64,000 bases of DNA, taken from NCBI RefSeq assembly GCF_016907835.1, contig NZ_JAFBCT010000001.1:3100001-3164000 (forward strand), given 5' to 3'. This document shows, in pieces, positions 8,443-16,964 of the stretch; position 1 is the stretch's first letter, and every line of letters begins with the position of its first letter. The stretch is from Agromyces cerinus. Lineage in GTDB: Bacteria > Actinomycetota > Actinomycetes > Actinomycetales > Microbacteriaceae. A program made the translations under genes and the position numbers. The notes beneath the pieces are model-generated. The model had not been told where the DNA came from. It did no database searches and worked only from the letters and a program-made list of their open reading frames with translations.

Positions 8443-9414
8443 ATGCCGATCTTCGACCACGCCTTCGACTGGGCCAGGCGCAACGTCGAGCAGGGGCCGT
8501 TGCCCTCGGCCGTGCTCGGCATCGCGACCGGCGAGGGCACGGTGGCGCTCGACGCCTTCGGCGCGGCATCCGTCGACGACCACTACCCGCTGTTCTCCGT
8601 GACCAAGCCGATCGTCGGGCTCGCCGCCCTGCACCTGGTCGAACAGGGCCGGCTCACGCCCGACACCCCGCTCGCCGACGCGGTGCCCGAGTTCGGTGCC
8701 GGGCGCGACGACGTCGTGCGCCTGCGCCACCTGGTCAGCCACACGTCGGGCATCGTCGAGCCGGCGATGGACGACCCGCAGGGACTTCGTCGGGGACTGC
8801 TCGAGCCCGGACGCGACTTCGCCGCGGGCACCGTCAGCCGGTACTCGACGATCGCATTCGAGGGCGTCGCGGCGCTCATCGAGCAGGCATCCGGCGCCCC
8901 GTGGGAGCGGGCCGTCGCGAAGGTCGGCGAACGCGCCGGCGCCACGGGCTTCACGTTCGACGCCGACGCCAGCCCGCACGATCCGGTCGGGGCCGCCGAG
9001 CAGGGGCTCGATTACGCGAGGTTCTCCTCTCAGCGGCATCCGGGCGCCGGCCTCCTCGGTCGTGCTGACGACCTGCTCGCCGTCGGAAGCGCACTGCTCC
9101 GCGACGACGGATCGCTCATCTCGCGCGTGACGGCGTCGGCGATGCTGCGCCCGCTCACGGCCGGGCTGCCGAAGCTCGAGCCCTACCCCGCCGCCCGCGG
9201 CCAGGACTGGGGCTTCACCTGGAACCTGCGGCACTCGGCGTCGGGGCTGCTCGCGAGCGACACCTACGGCCACGGCGGCTGGGCCGGTACCGAGTTCTGG
9301 ATCACGCCCTCGCTCGGCGTGTGCTTCGTGCTGCTGACCAACGTCGGCGGCGGCATCGGCCGCCACGGCCTGAACGCCGACGAACTGCACAACGCGGTGG
9401 CCGCCGGGGCCTGA
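8443..9414 (+). CDS. Serine hydrolase of the beta-lactamase/esterase family
   Basis: Penicillin-binding-protein-like hydrolase (PF00144) of 323 residues. The catalytic SxxK is SVTK at 52-55, the YxN equivalent is YST at 134-136, and the KTG-box equivalent is the HGG in YGHGGWAGTEFW near the C-terminus. HTSGI (100-104) is also typical. No signal peptide is visible, so it is probably a cytoplasmic esterase or amidase rather than a resistance beta-lactamase. The SD AAGGA gives a well-placed start. It may be cotranscribed with the dehydrogenase upstream and converges with the membrane hydrolase gene downstream. Confidence 0.88.
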   Translation: MPIFDHAFDWARRNVEQGPLPSAVLGIATGEGTVALDAFGAASVDDHYPLFSVTKPIVGLAALHLVEQGRLTPDTPLADAVPEFGAGRDDVVRLRHLVSHTSGIVEPAMDDPQGLRRGLLEPGRDFAAGTVSRYSTIAFEGVAALIEQASGAPWERAVAKVGERAGATGFTFDADASPHDPVGAAEQGLDYARFSSQRHPGAGLLGRADDLLAVGSALLRDDGSLISRVTASAMLRPLTAGLPKLEPYPAARGQDWGFTWNLRHSASGLLASDTYGHGGWAGTEFWITPSLGVCFVLLTNVGGGIGRHGLNADELHNAVAAGA

Positions 9415-9473
9415 GCCGTCGACGACGGGTCAGCGGGTCCGGGTTCCGAGGCCGTCGCACGATCTGCGCGCCG

Positions 9474-11111
9474 CTACTCGCTCACGCTGCCGACCGGCTG
9501 CACCTCCGCGTACCCCTCGAGCACGCCCTGGATGCGCGCGAGCGCGGCCTCGTCGAGCTCCCCGTCACCCGTGACCGCCTGCCAGCCGTCGAGCACGACG
9601 TCGCCGTAGTTGTGGCCGTGACTGGCGGGCACGCTCTCGCCCATGAACATGTCGATGACGAGCTGCAGCGCGGTCACCCCCGGGATCCAGCGCATCGAGT
9701 CGCTGACCTCGTCGGCGCGCTCCTCGGGGGTGAGCCAGTCCGGCTCGGCCCAGAGCAGTTCGAGGCCGAGCCAGGTGACCGGGTCGTTCGCGTGCTGCAG
9801 GTACGCGGCGCGGGGTGACTCCCAATCGGAGCCGAGCGCATGGAAGTCGCCGGGCACCGACAGCCACCGCACCTCGCGTCCGCCGTCGACGACGGGCTGC
9901 CACTGCGGGCTGCCGGCATCGCGCTCCGCGGTGAGGGTGCGCCACATCGTCGAGCCGTTCGGGCTGCCGACGAGGAGCGCGCCCTCGGTGTTCGCGCGCA
10001 GGTCGTCGAGGTCGTCGAACGACTCCTGCGCGCCATGGGCGCCCAAGCTCAGGCCGTAGACCACGAGTTGAGGTCGGGCCGCTTCGGGCAGCGTGTCCCA
10101 CTTCGCCTTCACTGCGTCGAACAGGGCGACCGATGACGCGACCGGCGCGTCGGGGTCGAAGACGAACGAGACCCAGCTCGGCGTGTACGCGTACTGCATC
10201 GACACGATCGCCGTGTCGCCGCCGTGCAGGTACTCCACGGCGTCGACCGCCTGCGGTTCGAGCCATCCCGACCCGGTGGTCGTGGCGACCACGAGCACGT
10301 CGCGGTCGAACGCCCCGGTGCGCTCCAGCTCGCGCACGGCGATGGCGGCGCGTTCCTCGACGGTCGGCGCGTTCGCCTGGCCGACGTAGACGCGCACGGG
10401 CTCGAGCGCCGGGCGACCGGTGAGCTCCTCGATGTCCGCGGCCTTCGGACCGCCGCCGAGGAAGGCCGTGCCGTGCCGGCCGACGAGATCCCACTCGACC
10501 TCCGAGTCGGGGCCCGCCGAGCGGAAGGCGCTCATCGGCTCGGTGACCCACGGCGCGGCAGGGCCGTTGTTCGCGAGGTAGAGCCGATCGATGCCGAACA
10601 TCAGCACGGCCACGACGGCCACGGTCGAACCGACGACGATCGCCGTGGCGACCGTCACGCCCCAACCCCGACCGAACCTGGCGATCATCCGGACGCCGAG
10701 CCGCCGCTCGGCGCGGGCGAGTGCGAGGCCGATGAGCACGACCGGCGCGAACCCCACGACGAAGATCAGCGCATCGAACCCGTCGATCTCCGGCATCTCG
10801 ACCGTTCGGCGAACCTCGTTCTGCCACCCGACCGAGGCGAACGCCAGCACGATCGCGAGCAGCACGGCGACGCCCAGGTACACCCACCACGCGATGCGGC
10901 GGTGCTCGGGCTTCGGCCGCCAGTGGACGAAGCGGCGCACCAGCCACCACGCGAAGACCCCGATGCCGTACCCGATGAGGAACGCGAACGCGGTGATGAT
11001 GCCCTGGAACAACGCGGGGCGCGGCAGCAGCGACGGCGTCATCGAGAGTGCGGCGAAGAGCAGCCCGATGAGCGCGCCTCCTGGATCGAGCCTCCACCAG
11101 CGAGCGTGCAC
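9474..11111 (-). CDS. Membrane alpha/beta-hydrolase (Abhydrolase_9 family)
   Basis: The N-terminal about 210 residues contain four or five membrane helices (GALIGLLFAALSM, IITAFAFLIGYGIGVFAWW, VYLGVAVLLAIVLAF, LIFVVGFAPVVLIGLALA, VATAIVVGSTVAVVAVLM). The C-terminal about 300 residues form an alpha/beta-hydrolase domain with the nucleophile elbow GLSLGAHG and a conserved end (DMFMGESVPASHGHNYG). This matches the actinobacterial Abhydrolase_9_N plus Abhydrolase_9 architecture (PF15420/PF10081). It starts at GTG 11111, preceded by a GGAGGGGG SD. The domain probably faces outside or the membrane surface. The substrate is unknown for the family; a lipid or cell-wall ester is plausible but unproven. 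Confidence 0.85.
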   Translation of the reverse strand: MHARWWRLDPGGALIGLLFAALSMTPSLLPRPALFQGIITAFAFLIGYGIGVFAWWLVRRFVHWRPKPEHRRIAWWVYLGVAVLLAIVLAFASVGWQNEVRRTVEMPEIDGFDALIFVVGFAPVVLIGLALARAERRLGVRMIARFGRGWGVTVATAIVVGSTVAVVAVLMFGIDRLYLANNGPAAPWVTEPMSAFRSAGPDSEVEWDLVGRHGTAFLGGGPKAADIEELTGRPALEPVRVYVGQANAPTVEERAAIAVRELERTGAFDRDVLVVATTTGSGWLEPQAVDAVEYLHGGDTAIVSMQYAYTPSWVSFVFDPDAPVASSVALFDAVKAKWDTLPEAARPQLVVYGLSLGAHGAQESFDDLDDLRANTEGALLVGSPNGSTMWRTLTAERDAGSPQWQPVVDGGREVRWLSVPGDFHALGSDWESPRAAYLQHANDPVTWLGLELLWAEPDWLTPEERADEVSDSMRWIPGVTALQLVIDMFMGESVPASHGHNYGDVVLDGWQAVTGDGELDEAALARIQGVLEGYAEVQPVGSVSE

Positions 11112-11177
11112 GCGTACCCCCTCCGGCGTCGCGTTCCGGCGACGTCACCGCATCATGGCACGGCGCACTCGCCGAAC

Positions 11178-11214
11178 CGCGGCGACGCGGCTCTTCGCAA
11201 GCCGTGTCGCCGCG
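11178..11214 (-). terminator. Hairpin between aldo/keto reductase and membrane hydrolase
   Basis: A 15-bp stem with one G-U pair (11178-11192 with 11200-11214) and a 7-base loop lies 15 bases after the aldo/keto reductase stop on the minus strand. It probably ends that transcript. Confidence 0.7.
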
Positions 11215-11229
11215 TTCGCCGAGTTCGTC

Positions 11230-12201
11230 TCAGGCCGAGGCGGCCGCGAGCGCGGCGAGCTCCTCGCCGGTGAGCTCGAGCGAGACCGACGCGAGCAGGT
11301 CGCCCAGCTGGTCGACGCTGCGGGCGCTGGCGATGGGCGCGACGACCGTCGGCTGCTGTCGGAGCCACGCGAGCGAGACCGAGGCGACGGATGTCCCGTG
11401 CGCGGCGGCGACCGCGTCGAGCACGGCGAGCACCCGGTCCCCGCGCTGCCCGAGGTACGGCGCCGCACCGCCCGCGCGCACGCTCGCGCCCTCGGCGGTG
11501 ACATCCGCCGGGGAGCGGTACTTGCCGGCGAGGAAGCCCTTCGCGAGCGAGAAGTACGGGAAGACCGCGAGCCCCTCGCGCTCGGCGCGCTCGCGCAGGC
11601 CGTTCGTCTCGAAGTCGCGCTCGACGAGGTTGTAGTGCGGCTGCAGGGCGACCGCCCGGTGCAGGCCGTTCGCCTCGGTCACCCCGAACCACTCGTCGAT
11701 GCGCTCCGCCGTGTAGTTCGAGATGCCGATCGCGCGCACCTTGCCGGCGTCCACGAGCGATGAGAACGCCGCGACGGTCTCCTCGAGCGGCACGTCGGCG
11801 TCGTCGAAGTGGGCGTAGTAGAGGTCGATGACATCGGTGCCGAGGCGCTGGAGCGAGGCATCCGCCGCCGCCCGGATGTTCGCGGCCGAGAGGCCCGTGA
11901 AGTCGGGGTGCGTGCTCACCTTCGTGGCGATGACGACGTCATCGCGCGAGCCGCGCGACGCGATCCACTCGCCGATGAGGCGCTCGCTGTCGCCGCCCGT
12001 GTTGCCGGGCACCCACGCGGAGTAGCCGTCTGCGGTGTCGACGAAGTTCCCGCCTCCTGCCGTGAACGCGTCGAGCACGGCGAACGTGGCGTCGCGATCG
12101 GCGGTCCAGCCGAAGACGTTCGTGCCGAGCGACAGCGGCGCGATCTCGAGGTCGGATGCGCCGATGCGGGCGCGGTCGGCGGTCTGGGCGGCTTCGGTCA
12201 T
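11230..12201 (-). CDS. Aldo/keto reductase
   Basis: NADPH-dependent oxidoreductase of 323 residues with an (alpha/beta)8 barrel. The catalytic tetrad is visible: Asp and Tyr in NFVDTADGYS, Lys in VIATKVS and His in LYYAHFDD. AIGISNYTAERI and the C-terminal cofactor region PIASARSVDQL are typical of family members close to YajO/Tas or general stress reductases. The ATG at 12201 has a GAGGA SD. The frame stays open far upstream, but that sequence has no coding character and lies across a divergent promoter region. It is transcribed alone, divergently from the NYN gene. The physiological carbonyl substrate cannot be read from the sequence. Confidence 0.92.
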   Translation of the reverse strand: MTEAAQTADRARIGASDLEIAPLSLGTNVFGWTADRDATFAVLDAFTAGGGNFVDTADGYSAWVPGNTGGDSERLIGEWIASRGSRDDVVIATKVSTHPDFTGLSAANIRAAADASLQRLGTDVIDLYYAHFDDADVPLEETVAAFSSLVDAGKVRAIGISNYTAERIDEWFGVTEANGLHRAVALQPHYNLVERDFETNGLRERAEREGLAVFPYFSLAKGFLAGKYRSPADVTAEGASVRAGGAAPYLGQRGDRVLAVLDAVAAAHGTSVASVSLAWLRQQPTVVAPIASARSVDQLGDLLASVSLELTGEELAALAAASA

Positions 12202-12468
12202 GTGGGCTCCTCGCAGGGTTCTCGGACGCTGGACTCGGTGCTGGGCGAAACACCTGCAACCGACATCCCAAGCCAACCGCGCGGGCCCAGCGGGTGTTCC
12301 CGGGTGACGCGAGATCACCGAGTGTGACGCGAGGTTCAACGTGCGAGCCGCGCCGAGACCTGCCACGCGCCGCGGCATCCACCTGACGCGCCGTCGCGGG
12401 GAGTGCCTCCGGTTCGCGCACAGCCCACGGGCGTAGCATCGGAGGCACACCCCCGATGGAAGGTCTTC
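12202..12468. other. Divergent intergenic region, aldo/keto reductase and NYN gene
   Basis: About 267 bp without a gene. I see a 10-bp direct repeat GTGACGCGAG at 12304-12313 and 12324-12333 and a possible -10 TAGCAT at 12434-12439 for the rightward gene, without a convincing -35. No strong palindrome covers both promoters. Confidence 0.4.
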
Positions 12469-13611
12469 ATGCCCGTCTCGGCAGAACCCCGCGTGGCCCT
12501 GTACTTCGACTTCGACAACATCGTCATCTCGCGGTACGACCAGCTGCACGGCGACATGCAGTACCGACGCGACACCTCGCGCCGCAAGACGGTCACGGCC
12601 GGATCCGACACCGCCGAGCGTCTCACGCAGGCGACGGTCGACGTCGACGCCGTGCTCGACTTCGCGGCGACCTTCGGCACGATCGCGATCGCACGCGCCT
12701 ACGCCGACTGGTCGACGCCCGTCAACGCGAGCTACCGCGGCCAGCTCATCGACCGGGCCGTCGACCTCGTGCAGCTGTTCCCGCTCTCGGCGACGAAGAA
12801 CGGCGCCGACATCCGCCTGGCGGTCGACGCCGTCGAGGACATGTTCCGCATCGACGATCTCACGCACATCGTGATCGTCGCCGGCGACTCCGACTACGTC
12901 GCCCTCGCGCAGAAGGCCAAGCGCCTCGGCCGCTACGTCGTCGGCATCGGCGTCGCGGGCGGCACGAGCCGGGCCCTCACGGCGGCGTGCGATGAGTACG
13001 CCGACTACGACACCCTGCTCGCGACGGATGCCGCGGTCGCCGACGACGAGGCAGCGGATGCCGCGGCGCCCGAAGCACCTGCGGCCCCACCGGCGACCGG
13101 CCGCAGGTCGCGGGCGAAGTCCGCCGCACCTGAGGCGACCGACGCAGCCGCGACCGACGCGGCGACGGAGCCGGTCGCAGAGTCGGCGCCCGCGCCGGCC
13201 CGGCGTCGTCGCGCGACGTCGAAGTCCGTCGCGGAGGCGTCTGGCAAGACGGCGCCCGAGAAGCCCGAGTCGGCAGAGGCGCCCGAAGCGCCGGCGAAGC
13301 GGGCCTCCGCCCGGGCGCTGCAGTTCGTCGCGCCGACCGACCACGCGCCGGCCGACGACACCGCCGGCGGCAGCCCCCGCAACCCCAGCCGGCTGCTGCT
13401 CAAGGCGCTGGAGCTCCTCCACGCGAAGAACGACGAGGAGTGGCAGTCGTCGAGCACGGTGAAGAACCAGATGATGCGCATGGACCCGAGCTTCCAGGAG
13501 CGCCGCCTCGGCTTCGCCTCGTTCACCGACTTCCTGAAGTCCCGCGGCGGCGTGGTCGAGCTCGACGAGACCGGCCGGGGCCGCGTGCGCATCCGCCCGA
13601 CGAAGGACTAG
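12469..13611 (+). CDS. NYN-domain protein with C-terminal OST-HTH/LOTUS domain
   Basis: Putative RNase of 380 residues. Residues about 8-180 form a PIN-like NYN domain with acidic residues in LYFDFDN (11-17), the NGADIRLAVDA block and VAGDSDYVALA, consistent with metal-dependent RNA cleavage. Residues about 190-305 are a low-complexity Ala/Pro/Glu linker. Residues about 310-380 (NPSRLLLKALELL, then SFQERRLGFASFTDFL) resemble an OST-HTH/LOTUS domain, thought to bind RNA. The start at 12469 has GGAAGG 5 bases upstream; the open frame begins earlier but without coding character. It stands alone between divergent and codirectional neighbours. Bacterial members are widespread in actinobacteria and mostly uncharacterised; RNA cleavage is inferred from fold. 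Confidence 0.88.
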   Translation: MPVSAEPRVALYFDFDNIVISRYDQLHGDMQYRRDTSRRKTVTAGSDTAERLTQATVDVDAVLDFAATFGTIAIARAYADWSTPVNASYRGQLIDRAVDLVQLFPLSATKNGADIRLAVDAVEDMFRIDDLTHIVIVAGDSDYVALAQKAKRLGRYVVGIGVAGGTSRALTAACDEYADYDTLLATDAAVADDEAADAAAPEAPAAPPATGRRSRAKSAAPEATDAAATDAATEPVAESAPAPARRRRATSKSVAEASGKTAPEKPESAEAPEAPAKRASARALQFVAPTDHAPADDTAGGSPRNPSRLLLKALELLHAKNDEEWQSSSTVKNQMMRMDPSFQERRLGFASFTDFLKSRGGVVELDETGRGRVRIRPTKD

Positions 13612-13637
13612 TCGCCGCGGCATCCGAGCTCTCCGAT

Positions 13638-13677
13638 GTGTGGTCTGACCACACCTGCTAGTGTGGTCAGACCACAC
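13638..13677 (+). promoter_or_regulatory. Double palindromic operator of the lactate regulator
   Basis: Two perfect 17-bp palindromes, GTGTGGTC-T-GACCACAC (13638-13654) and GTGTGGTC-A-GACCACAC (13661-13677), have centres 23 bp apart. The core TGGTCNGACCA matches the TNGTNNNACNA pattern known for FadR/LldR-type GntR regulators. They sit just before the GntR gene, so autoregulation of the regulator-dehydrogenase operon is likely. Confidence 0.85.
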
Positions 13678-13699
13678 ACGCGCGGAGAGGACGATCGGC

Positions 13700-14452
13700 A
13701 TGGGCGCTGAGACATCCGACACCCCGCGCGCCTGGCGCACCGTGCTCGAGCACATCGAGACGCAGCTGCTCGAGGGCGCCCTTCGCCCCGGCGATCGCCT
13801 GCCCGGCGAGCGCGCCCTCTCGACCGAACTCGGCGTCGGCCGCTCGAGCGTTCGCGAGGCGCTGCGCGTGCTCGAGGTGCTGGGGCTCATCCGCACCGCC
13901 GCGGGCTCGGGCCCGAACTCGGGCGCGATCATCATCGCGACGCCCGGCGGCGGCATGTCCGCGCTCATGCGCCTGCAGGTCGCGGCGAGCGGGTTCCCCG
14001 TCGCCGACATCGTGCGCACGCGCCTCATCCTCGAGACCTCGGTCGCGGGCGACCTCGCCGAGGCCGAAGCGGCGGCGGCCGCGAGCACCGAGGCGAACGC
14101 GTCCGCGCCCGACCTCGCCCCGGCCGAACTCCTGCTCGACGCCATGGACTCCCCCGATCTCGCACCGACCGAGTTCCTCGCGCTCGACGCCGCCTTCCAC
14201 CTCGCCCTCGCCGAGGCCTCCGGCAACCAGGTGATCACCGCGACGATGGCCGGCCTCCGCAGCGGCATCGAGGGGTACGCCCTCGAGGGCGTCGCCGCGA
14301 TCACCGACTGGCACGCGACATCCGCTCGCCTGCGCAGCGAGCACCGCGGCATCGTCGAGGCCATCAGGCGAGCGGATGCCGCATCCGCCCGCACCCGAAC
14401 CCACGACCACATCTCGGGCTACTACGCCGAGACGTTCGTCGACGTCCCCTGA
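13700..14452 (+). CDS. lldR: GntR/FadR-family regulator, probably lactate-responsive
   Basis: DNA-binding repressor of 250 residues. Residues about 10-75 are the winged helix ([20 protein letters not shown] then [16 protein letters not shown]); residues about 95-240 are an FCD effector domain with the Asp and His metal/ligand positions ([38 protein letters not shown]). The start at 13700 has GGAGAGG 9 bases upstream; the earlier GTG at 13661 lies within the operator. The downstream FMN dehydrogenase and the operator half-sites TGGTC/GACCA point to an LldR-type lactate regulator. The name is given on context and operator form; the ligand is inferred. Confidence 0.85.
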   Translation: MGAETSDTPRAWRTVLEHIETQLLEGALRPGDRLPGERALSTELGVGRSSVREALRVLEVLGLIRTAAGSGPNSGAIIIATPGGGMSALMRLQVAASGFPVADIVRTRLILETSVAGDLAEAEAAAAASTEANASAPDLAPAELLLDAMDSPDLAPTEFLALDAAFHLALAEASGNQVITATMAGLRSGIEGYALEGVAAITDWHATSARLRSEHRGIVEAIRRADAASARTRTHDHISGYYAETFVDVP

Positions 14453-14477
14453 AGCAACGAGAGAGAGCAGCACGCCC

Positions 14478-15860
14478 ATGGTCCAGCGCCAGTTCCCGAA
14501 CCCCAAGGAGCTCGCCGAGCTCATGCGCTTCAAGGCGCCGACGCTGAACGCGAAGCAGCGTCGCCTCGACAAGGCGCTCACGATCGCCGACCTCCGCGAC
14601 ATCGCGAAGCGCCGCACGCCGAAGGCGCCGTTCGACTACACCGAGGGCGCCGCCGAGGGCGAGATCTCGCTGAAGCGCGCCCGCCAGGCGTTCGAGGACA
14701 TCGAGTTCCACCCGGCGATCCTGCGGAACGTCCCCGAGGTCGACATGAGCCGCGAGGTGCTCGGCGGCCCGACCGCCATGCCGTTCGGCATCGCACCGAC
14801 GGGCTTCACGCGCATGATGCAGACCGAGGGCGAGACCGCCGGCGCCGGCGCCGCGGGCGCCGCGGGCATCCCGTTCACCCTGTCGACCATGGGCACGACC
14901 TCGATCGAAGACGTGAAGGCCGCGAACCCCACCGGCCGCAACTGGTTCCAGCTCTACGTGATGCGCGACCGCGAGAAGTCGTACGAGCTCGTGCGCCGCG
15001 CCGCCGCGGCCGGCTTCGACACCCTCTTCTTCACGGTCGACACCCCCGTCGCCGGCGCTCGCCTCCGCGACACCCGCAACGGCTTCTCGATCCCGCCGCA
15101 GCTCACCCCCGCGACCGTCGTCAACGCGATCCCCCGCCCCGAGTGGTGGATCAACTTCCTCACGACCCCGAAGCTCGAGTTCGCCTCGCTCTCGTCGACC
15201 GGCGGCACCGTCGGCGAGCTCATCGACGGCATGTTCGACCCCACCATCTCCTTCGACGACCTCGAGACGATCCGCGCCATGTGGCCGGGCAAGATCGTCG
15301 TCAAGGGCGTGCAGACCGTGCAGGACGCGCAGATCCTCGCCGGCAAGGGCGTCGACGGCATCGTGCTCTCCAACCACGGCGGGCGCCAGCTCGACCGCGC
15401 GCCGATCCCCTTCCACCTGCTGCCGCACGTCGTGCGCGAGGTCGGCTCCGAGATGGAGGTGCACCTCGACACCGGCATCATGTCCGGCGCCGACATCGTG
15501 GCATCCGTCGCCCTCGGCGCTCGCTTCACCCTCATCGGCCGCGCCTACCTCTACGGCCTCATGGCCGGCGGCCGCGAGGGCGTCGACAAGACGATCTCGA
15601 TCCTCTCGACGCAGATCGCCCGCACGATGAAGCTGCTCGAGGTGTCGACGCTCGACGAGCTCGGCCCGCAGCACGTCACGCAGCTCTCGCGCTTCACGGC
15701 GCTGCCGAAGCCGATGACGGATGCCGCGGAGCAGGCCGTCGAGGCCAAGCCCAAGACCGTGCGCGCACCGCGGGCGGCCGGGTCGGCCGCGAAGTCGACC
15801 ACGAGGTCCGCCACCACCAAGTCGGCAGCTGCCGCGAAGCCCGCGACCGTCAAGAAGTAG
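14478..15860 (+). CDS. lldD: FMN-dependent L-lactate dehydrogenase / alpha-hydroxy-acid dehydrogenase
   Basis: Oxidises L-lactate to pyruvate with FMN, passing electrons to the respiratory chain at the membrane. The 460-residue protein has the family layout: [17 protein letters not shown] at the start, [15 protein letters not shown], the FMN-binding [33 protein letters not shown], and the catalytic His300 in [10 protein letters not shown] followed by [19 protein letters not shown]. The start at 14478 is preceded by GAGAGAG and lies 25 bp after lldR. Unlike most relatives, the last 45 or so residues are an Ala/Lys/Thr-rich tail. The end overlaps a convergent small gene by 11 bp. 'Lactate' rests on the regulator; mycofactocin or other hydroxy-acid roles are less likely. 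Confidence 0.9.
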   Translation: MVQRQFPNPKELAELMRFKAPTLNAKQRRLDKALTIADLRDIAKRRTPKAPFDYTEGAAEGEISLKRARQAFEDIEFHPAILRNVPEVDMSREVLGGPTAMPFGIAPTGFTRMMQTEGETAGAGAAGAAGIPFTLSTMGTTSIEDVKAANPTGRNWFQLYVMRDREKSYELVRRAAAAGFDTLFFTVDTPVAGARLRDTRNGFSIPPQLTPATVVNAIPRPEWWINFLTTPKLEFASLSSTGGTVGELIDGMFDPTISFDDLETIRAMWPGKIVVKGVQTVQDAQILAGKGVDGIVLSNHGGRQLDRAPIPFHLLPHVVREVGSEMEVHLDTGIMSGADIVASVALGARFTLIGRAYLYGLMAGGREGVDKTISILSTQIARTMKLLEVSTLDELGPQHVTQLSRFTALPKPMTDAAEQAVEAKPKTVRAPRAAGSAAKSTTRSATTKSAAAAKPATVKK

Positions 15861-16365
15861 GGTCGGCGTCCGCCGACGAGCCGCGCGCTCGTCGACGGTT
15901 CACCTTCCCTCGCCGTTCGTTCCGTCGTTCGGCGTCGCTCGGCGTCGTCACCGCGGCGACGATCGTTCCGCGCGCGATGGCCTTGGCCATCTTCTGCGCC
16001 TGTTTCGCCTGTGCACGATGCCGTTTGATCAGCTTCGCCCTGGCCTTCGCCCGGTCGTCGGCGTCCAACAGCCCCGCCAACGGCGGCCGTTCGTTCCCAC
16101 GGCGAAGACCGCTGATGCGGGCGGCCCGCTCGAGCCGGGCAACGGCACCGTCCGCACGACGCGCTGCGCGACGCGGGGCGACCCGGCGTTCGGCCTCAGC
16201 GGCTCTGCGGTCGCCCCTCGCATCGGCGACGGACCGCTCGAGCCATGCCCGAGAGGTTCCCCTGGGCAGCTCCTTCGCGAGGCGTCGTACCTCGGACTCG
16301 GCCCGCTTCGCCTGCGCGATCGCCCGCTTCGCCGTCGCGCGCTCGGTTCGCGTCGCCCCAGACAT
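15850..16365 (-). CDS. Hypothetical basic protein, 171 residues
   Basis: I do not recognise this protein. It is strongly basic and helical-looking, rich in Arg, Ala and Lys ([20 protein letters not shown], then [20 protein letters not shown]), with a short neutral segment [16 protein letters not shown] near the end. It could bind nucleic acid, but there is no recognisable domain. The start ATG at 16365 lies 3 bp after the stop of a 34-residue ORF, which supports a small minus-strand operon with the PQ-loop gene. Its end overlaps lldD tail-to-tail by 11 bp. Codon bias is weaker than in neighbouring housekeeping genes. Confidence 0.5.
   Translation of the reverse strand: MSGATRTERATAKRAIAQAKRAESEVRRLAKELPRGTSRAWLERSVADARGDRRAAEAERRVAPRRAARRADGAVARLERAARISGLRRGNERPPLAGLLDADDRAKARAKLIKRHRAQAKQAQKMAKAIARGTIVAAVTTPSDAERRNERRGKVNRRRARGSSADADPTS
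15874..15894 (+). terminator. Possible terminator after lldD
   Basis: An 8-bp perfect stem (CGACGAGC with GCTCGTCG) and a 5-base loop lie 13 bases after the lldD stop. It falls within the 3' part of the convergent small gene, so it could serve either strand. Confidence 0.4.
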
Positions 16366-16368
16366 CGA

Positions 16369-16473
16369 TCAGTCCTCGTCGATCAGGCTCAGGAGCCGCT
16401 TCGCGGCGTCGCAGAACCCGTCGTGATCGTCACGCGCGTGACGCAGCGCCGTCTCATACAGTCGGATCGCCAT
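16369..16473 (-). CDS. Small ORF, 34 residues, unknown function
   Basis: A very short reading frame on the minus strand: it starts at ATG 16473 (MAIRLYETALRHARDD), continues HDGFCDAAKRLLSLIDED and stops at 16369-16371. The amphipathic helical character and codon pattern look like real coding sequence. GGGGAGG lies about 12 bases upstream as a possible SD; an in-frame GTG further upstream could lengthen it. It sits between the PQ-loop gene, whose last 20 bp it overlaps, and the 171-residue gene 3 bp downstream. No function can be assigned. Confidence 0.45.
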   Translation of the reverse strand: MAIRLYETALRHARDDHDGFCDAAKRLLSLIDED

Positions 16474-16834
16474 CGTCGAGTCGTTCCTCCCCGCCCGCGA
16501 TACCGACACGGACACGTTCCGGTCTACGCGAACTTCGCACGCTGCCACAAGGGGTTGCGGATCGCGGTCGATCGAGGGCCGCGCGGAAGCGCAGGAACCA
16601 GACCAGCATGAGCGCCGACGCCACCAGATAGAACGAGTGCAGGAACCAGATCGGCCCGAACGGCAGGCTGAACACGTAGACGGAGTACACCGCGTTGCCC
16701 GCGTTCGTGGTCGCGAGGTTGCCGAGACTGTACGAGGTGAGGTCCTTCGTGCGCGCCGCCTTCACCAGCATGGGCAGATAGCTCATGGCGAAGAGGCCGG
16801 TCGAGACGACGCCGGCGAGCACGGCGAGTTCCAT
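16454..16834 (-). CDS. Small membrane protein of the PQ-loop/SemiSWEET type
   Basis: Product of 126 residues. The first about 90 residues form three hydrophobic helices (ELAVLAGVVSTGLFAMSYLP, NAGNAVYSVYVFSLPFG and IWFLHSFYLVASALMLVWFL) with a SYLPMLVKAARTKDLTSYSL segment after helix 1, which resembles the PQ-loop motif of SemiSWEET sugar carriers. The C-terminal 40 residues are basic and without visible structure. The start at 16834 is chosen because the protein then begins directly with helix 1; no strong SD is present. It is the first of three small minus-strand genes. Transport of a small solute is inferred from the fold only. Confidence 0.65.
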   Translation of the reverse strand: MELAVLAGVVSTGLFAMSYLPMLVKAARTKDLTSYSLGNLATTNAGNAVYSVYVFSLPFGPIWFLHSFYLVASALMLVWFLRFRAALDRPRSATPCGSVRSSRRPERVRVGIAGGEERLDDGDPTV

Positions 16835-16964
16835 GGCACCGACGCTACGGATGCCGCCCTCCCGCGGCATCGGGAGAAACACCCATTCGGCAGGTCGGTT
16901 CGGAGTCGTCCGGGATGTCCGGATGGAGCGTTGCCGCATGATCTCGGACATCCGTCGTTCGCCC

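Noticed and set aside
12202..14412. In-frame upstream extension of the aldo/keto reductase across the NYN and GntR genes
   Set aside because: The upstream part is the antisense of genes with clear domains; the reductase has its own SD and ATG at 12201.
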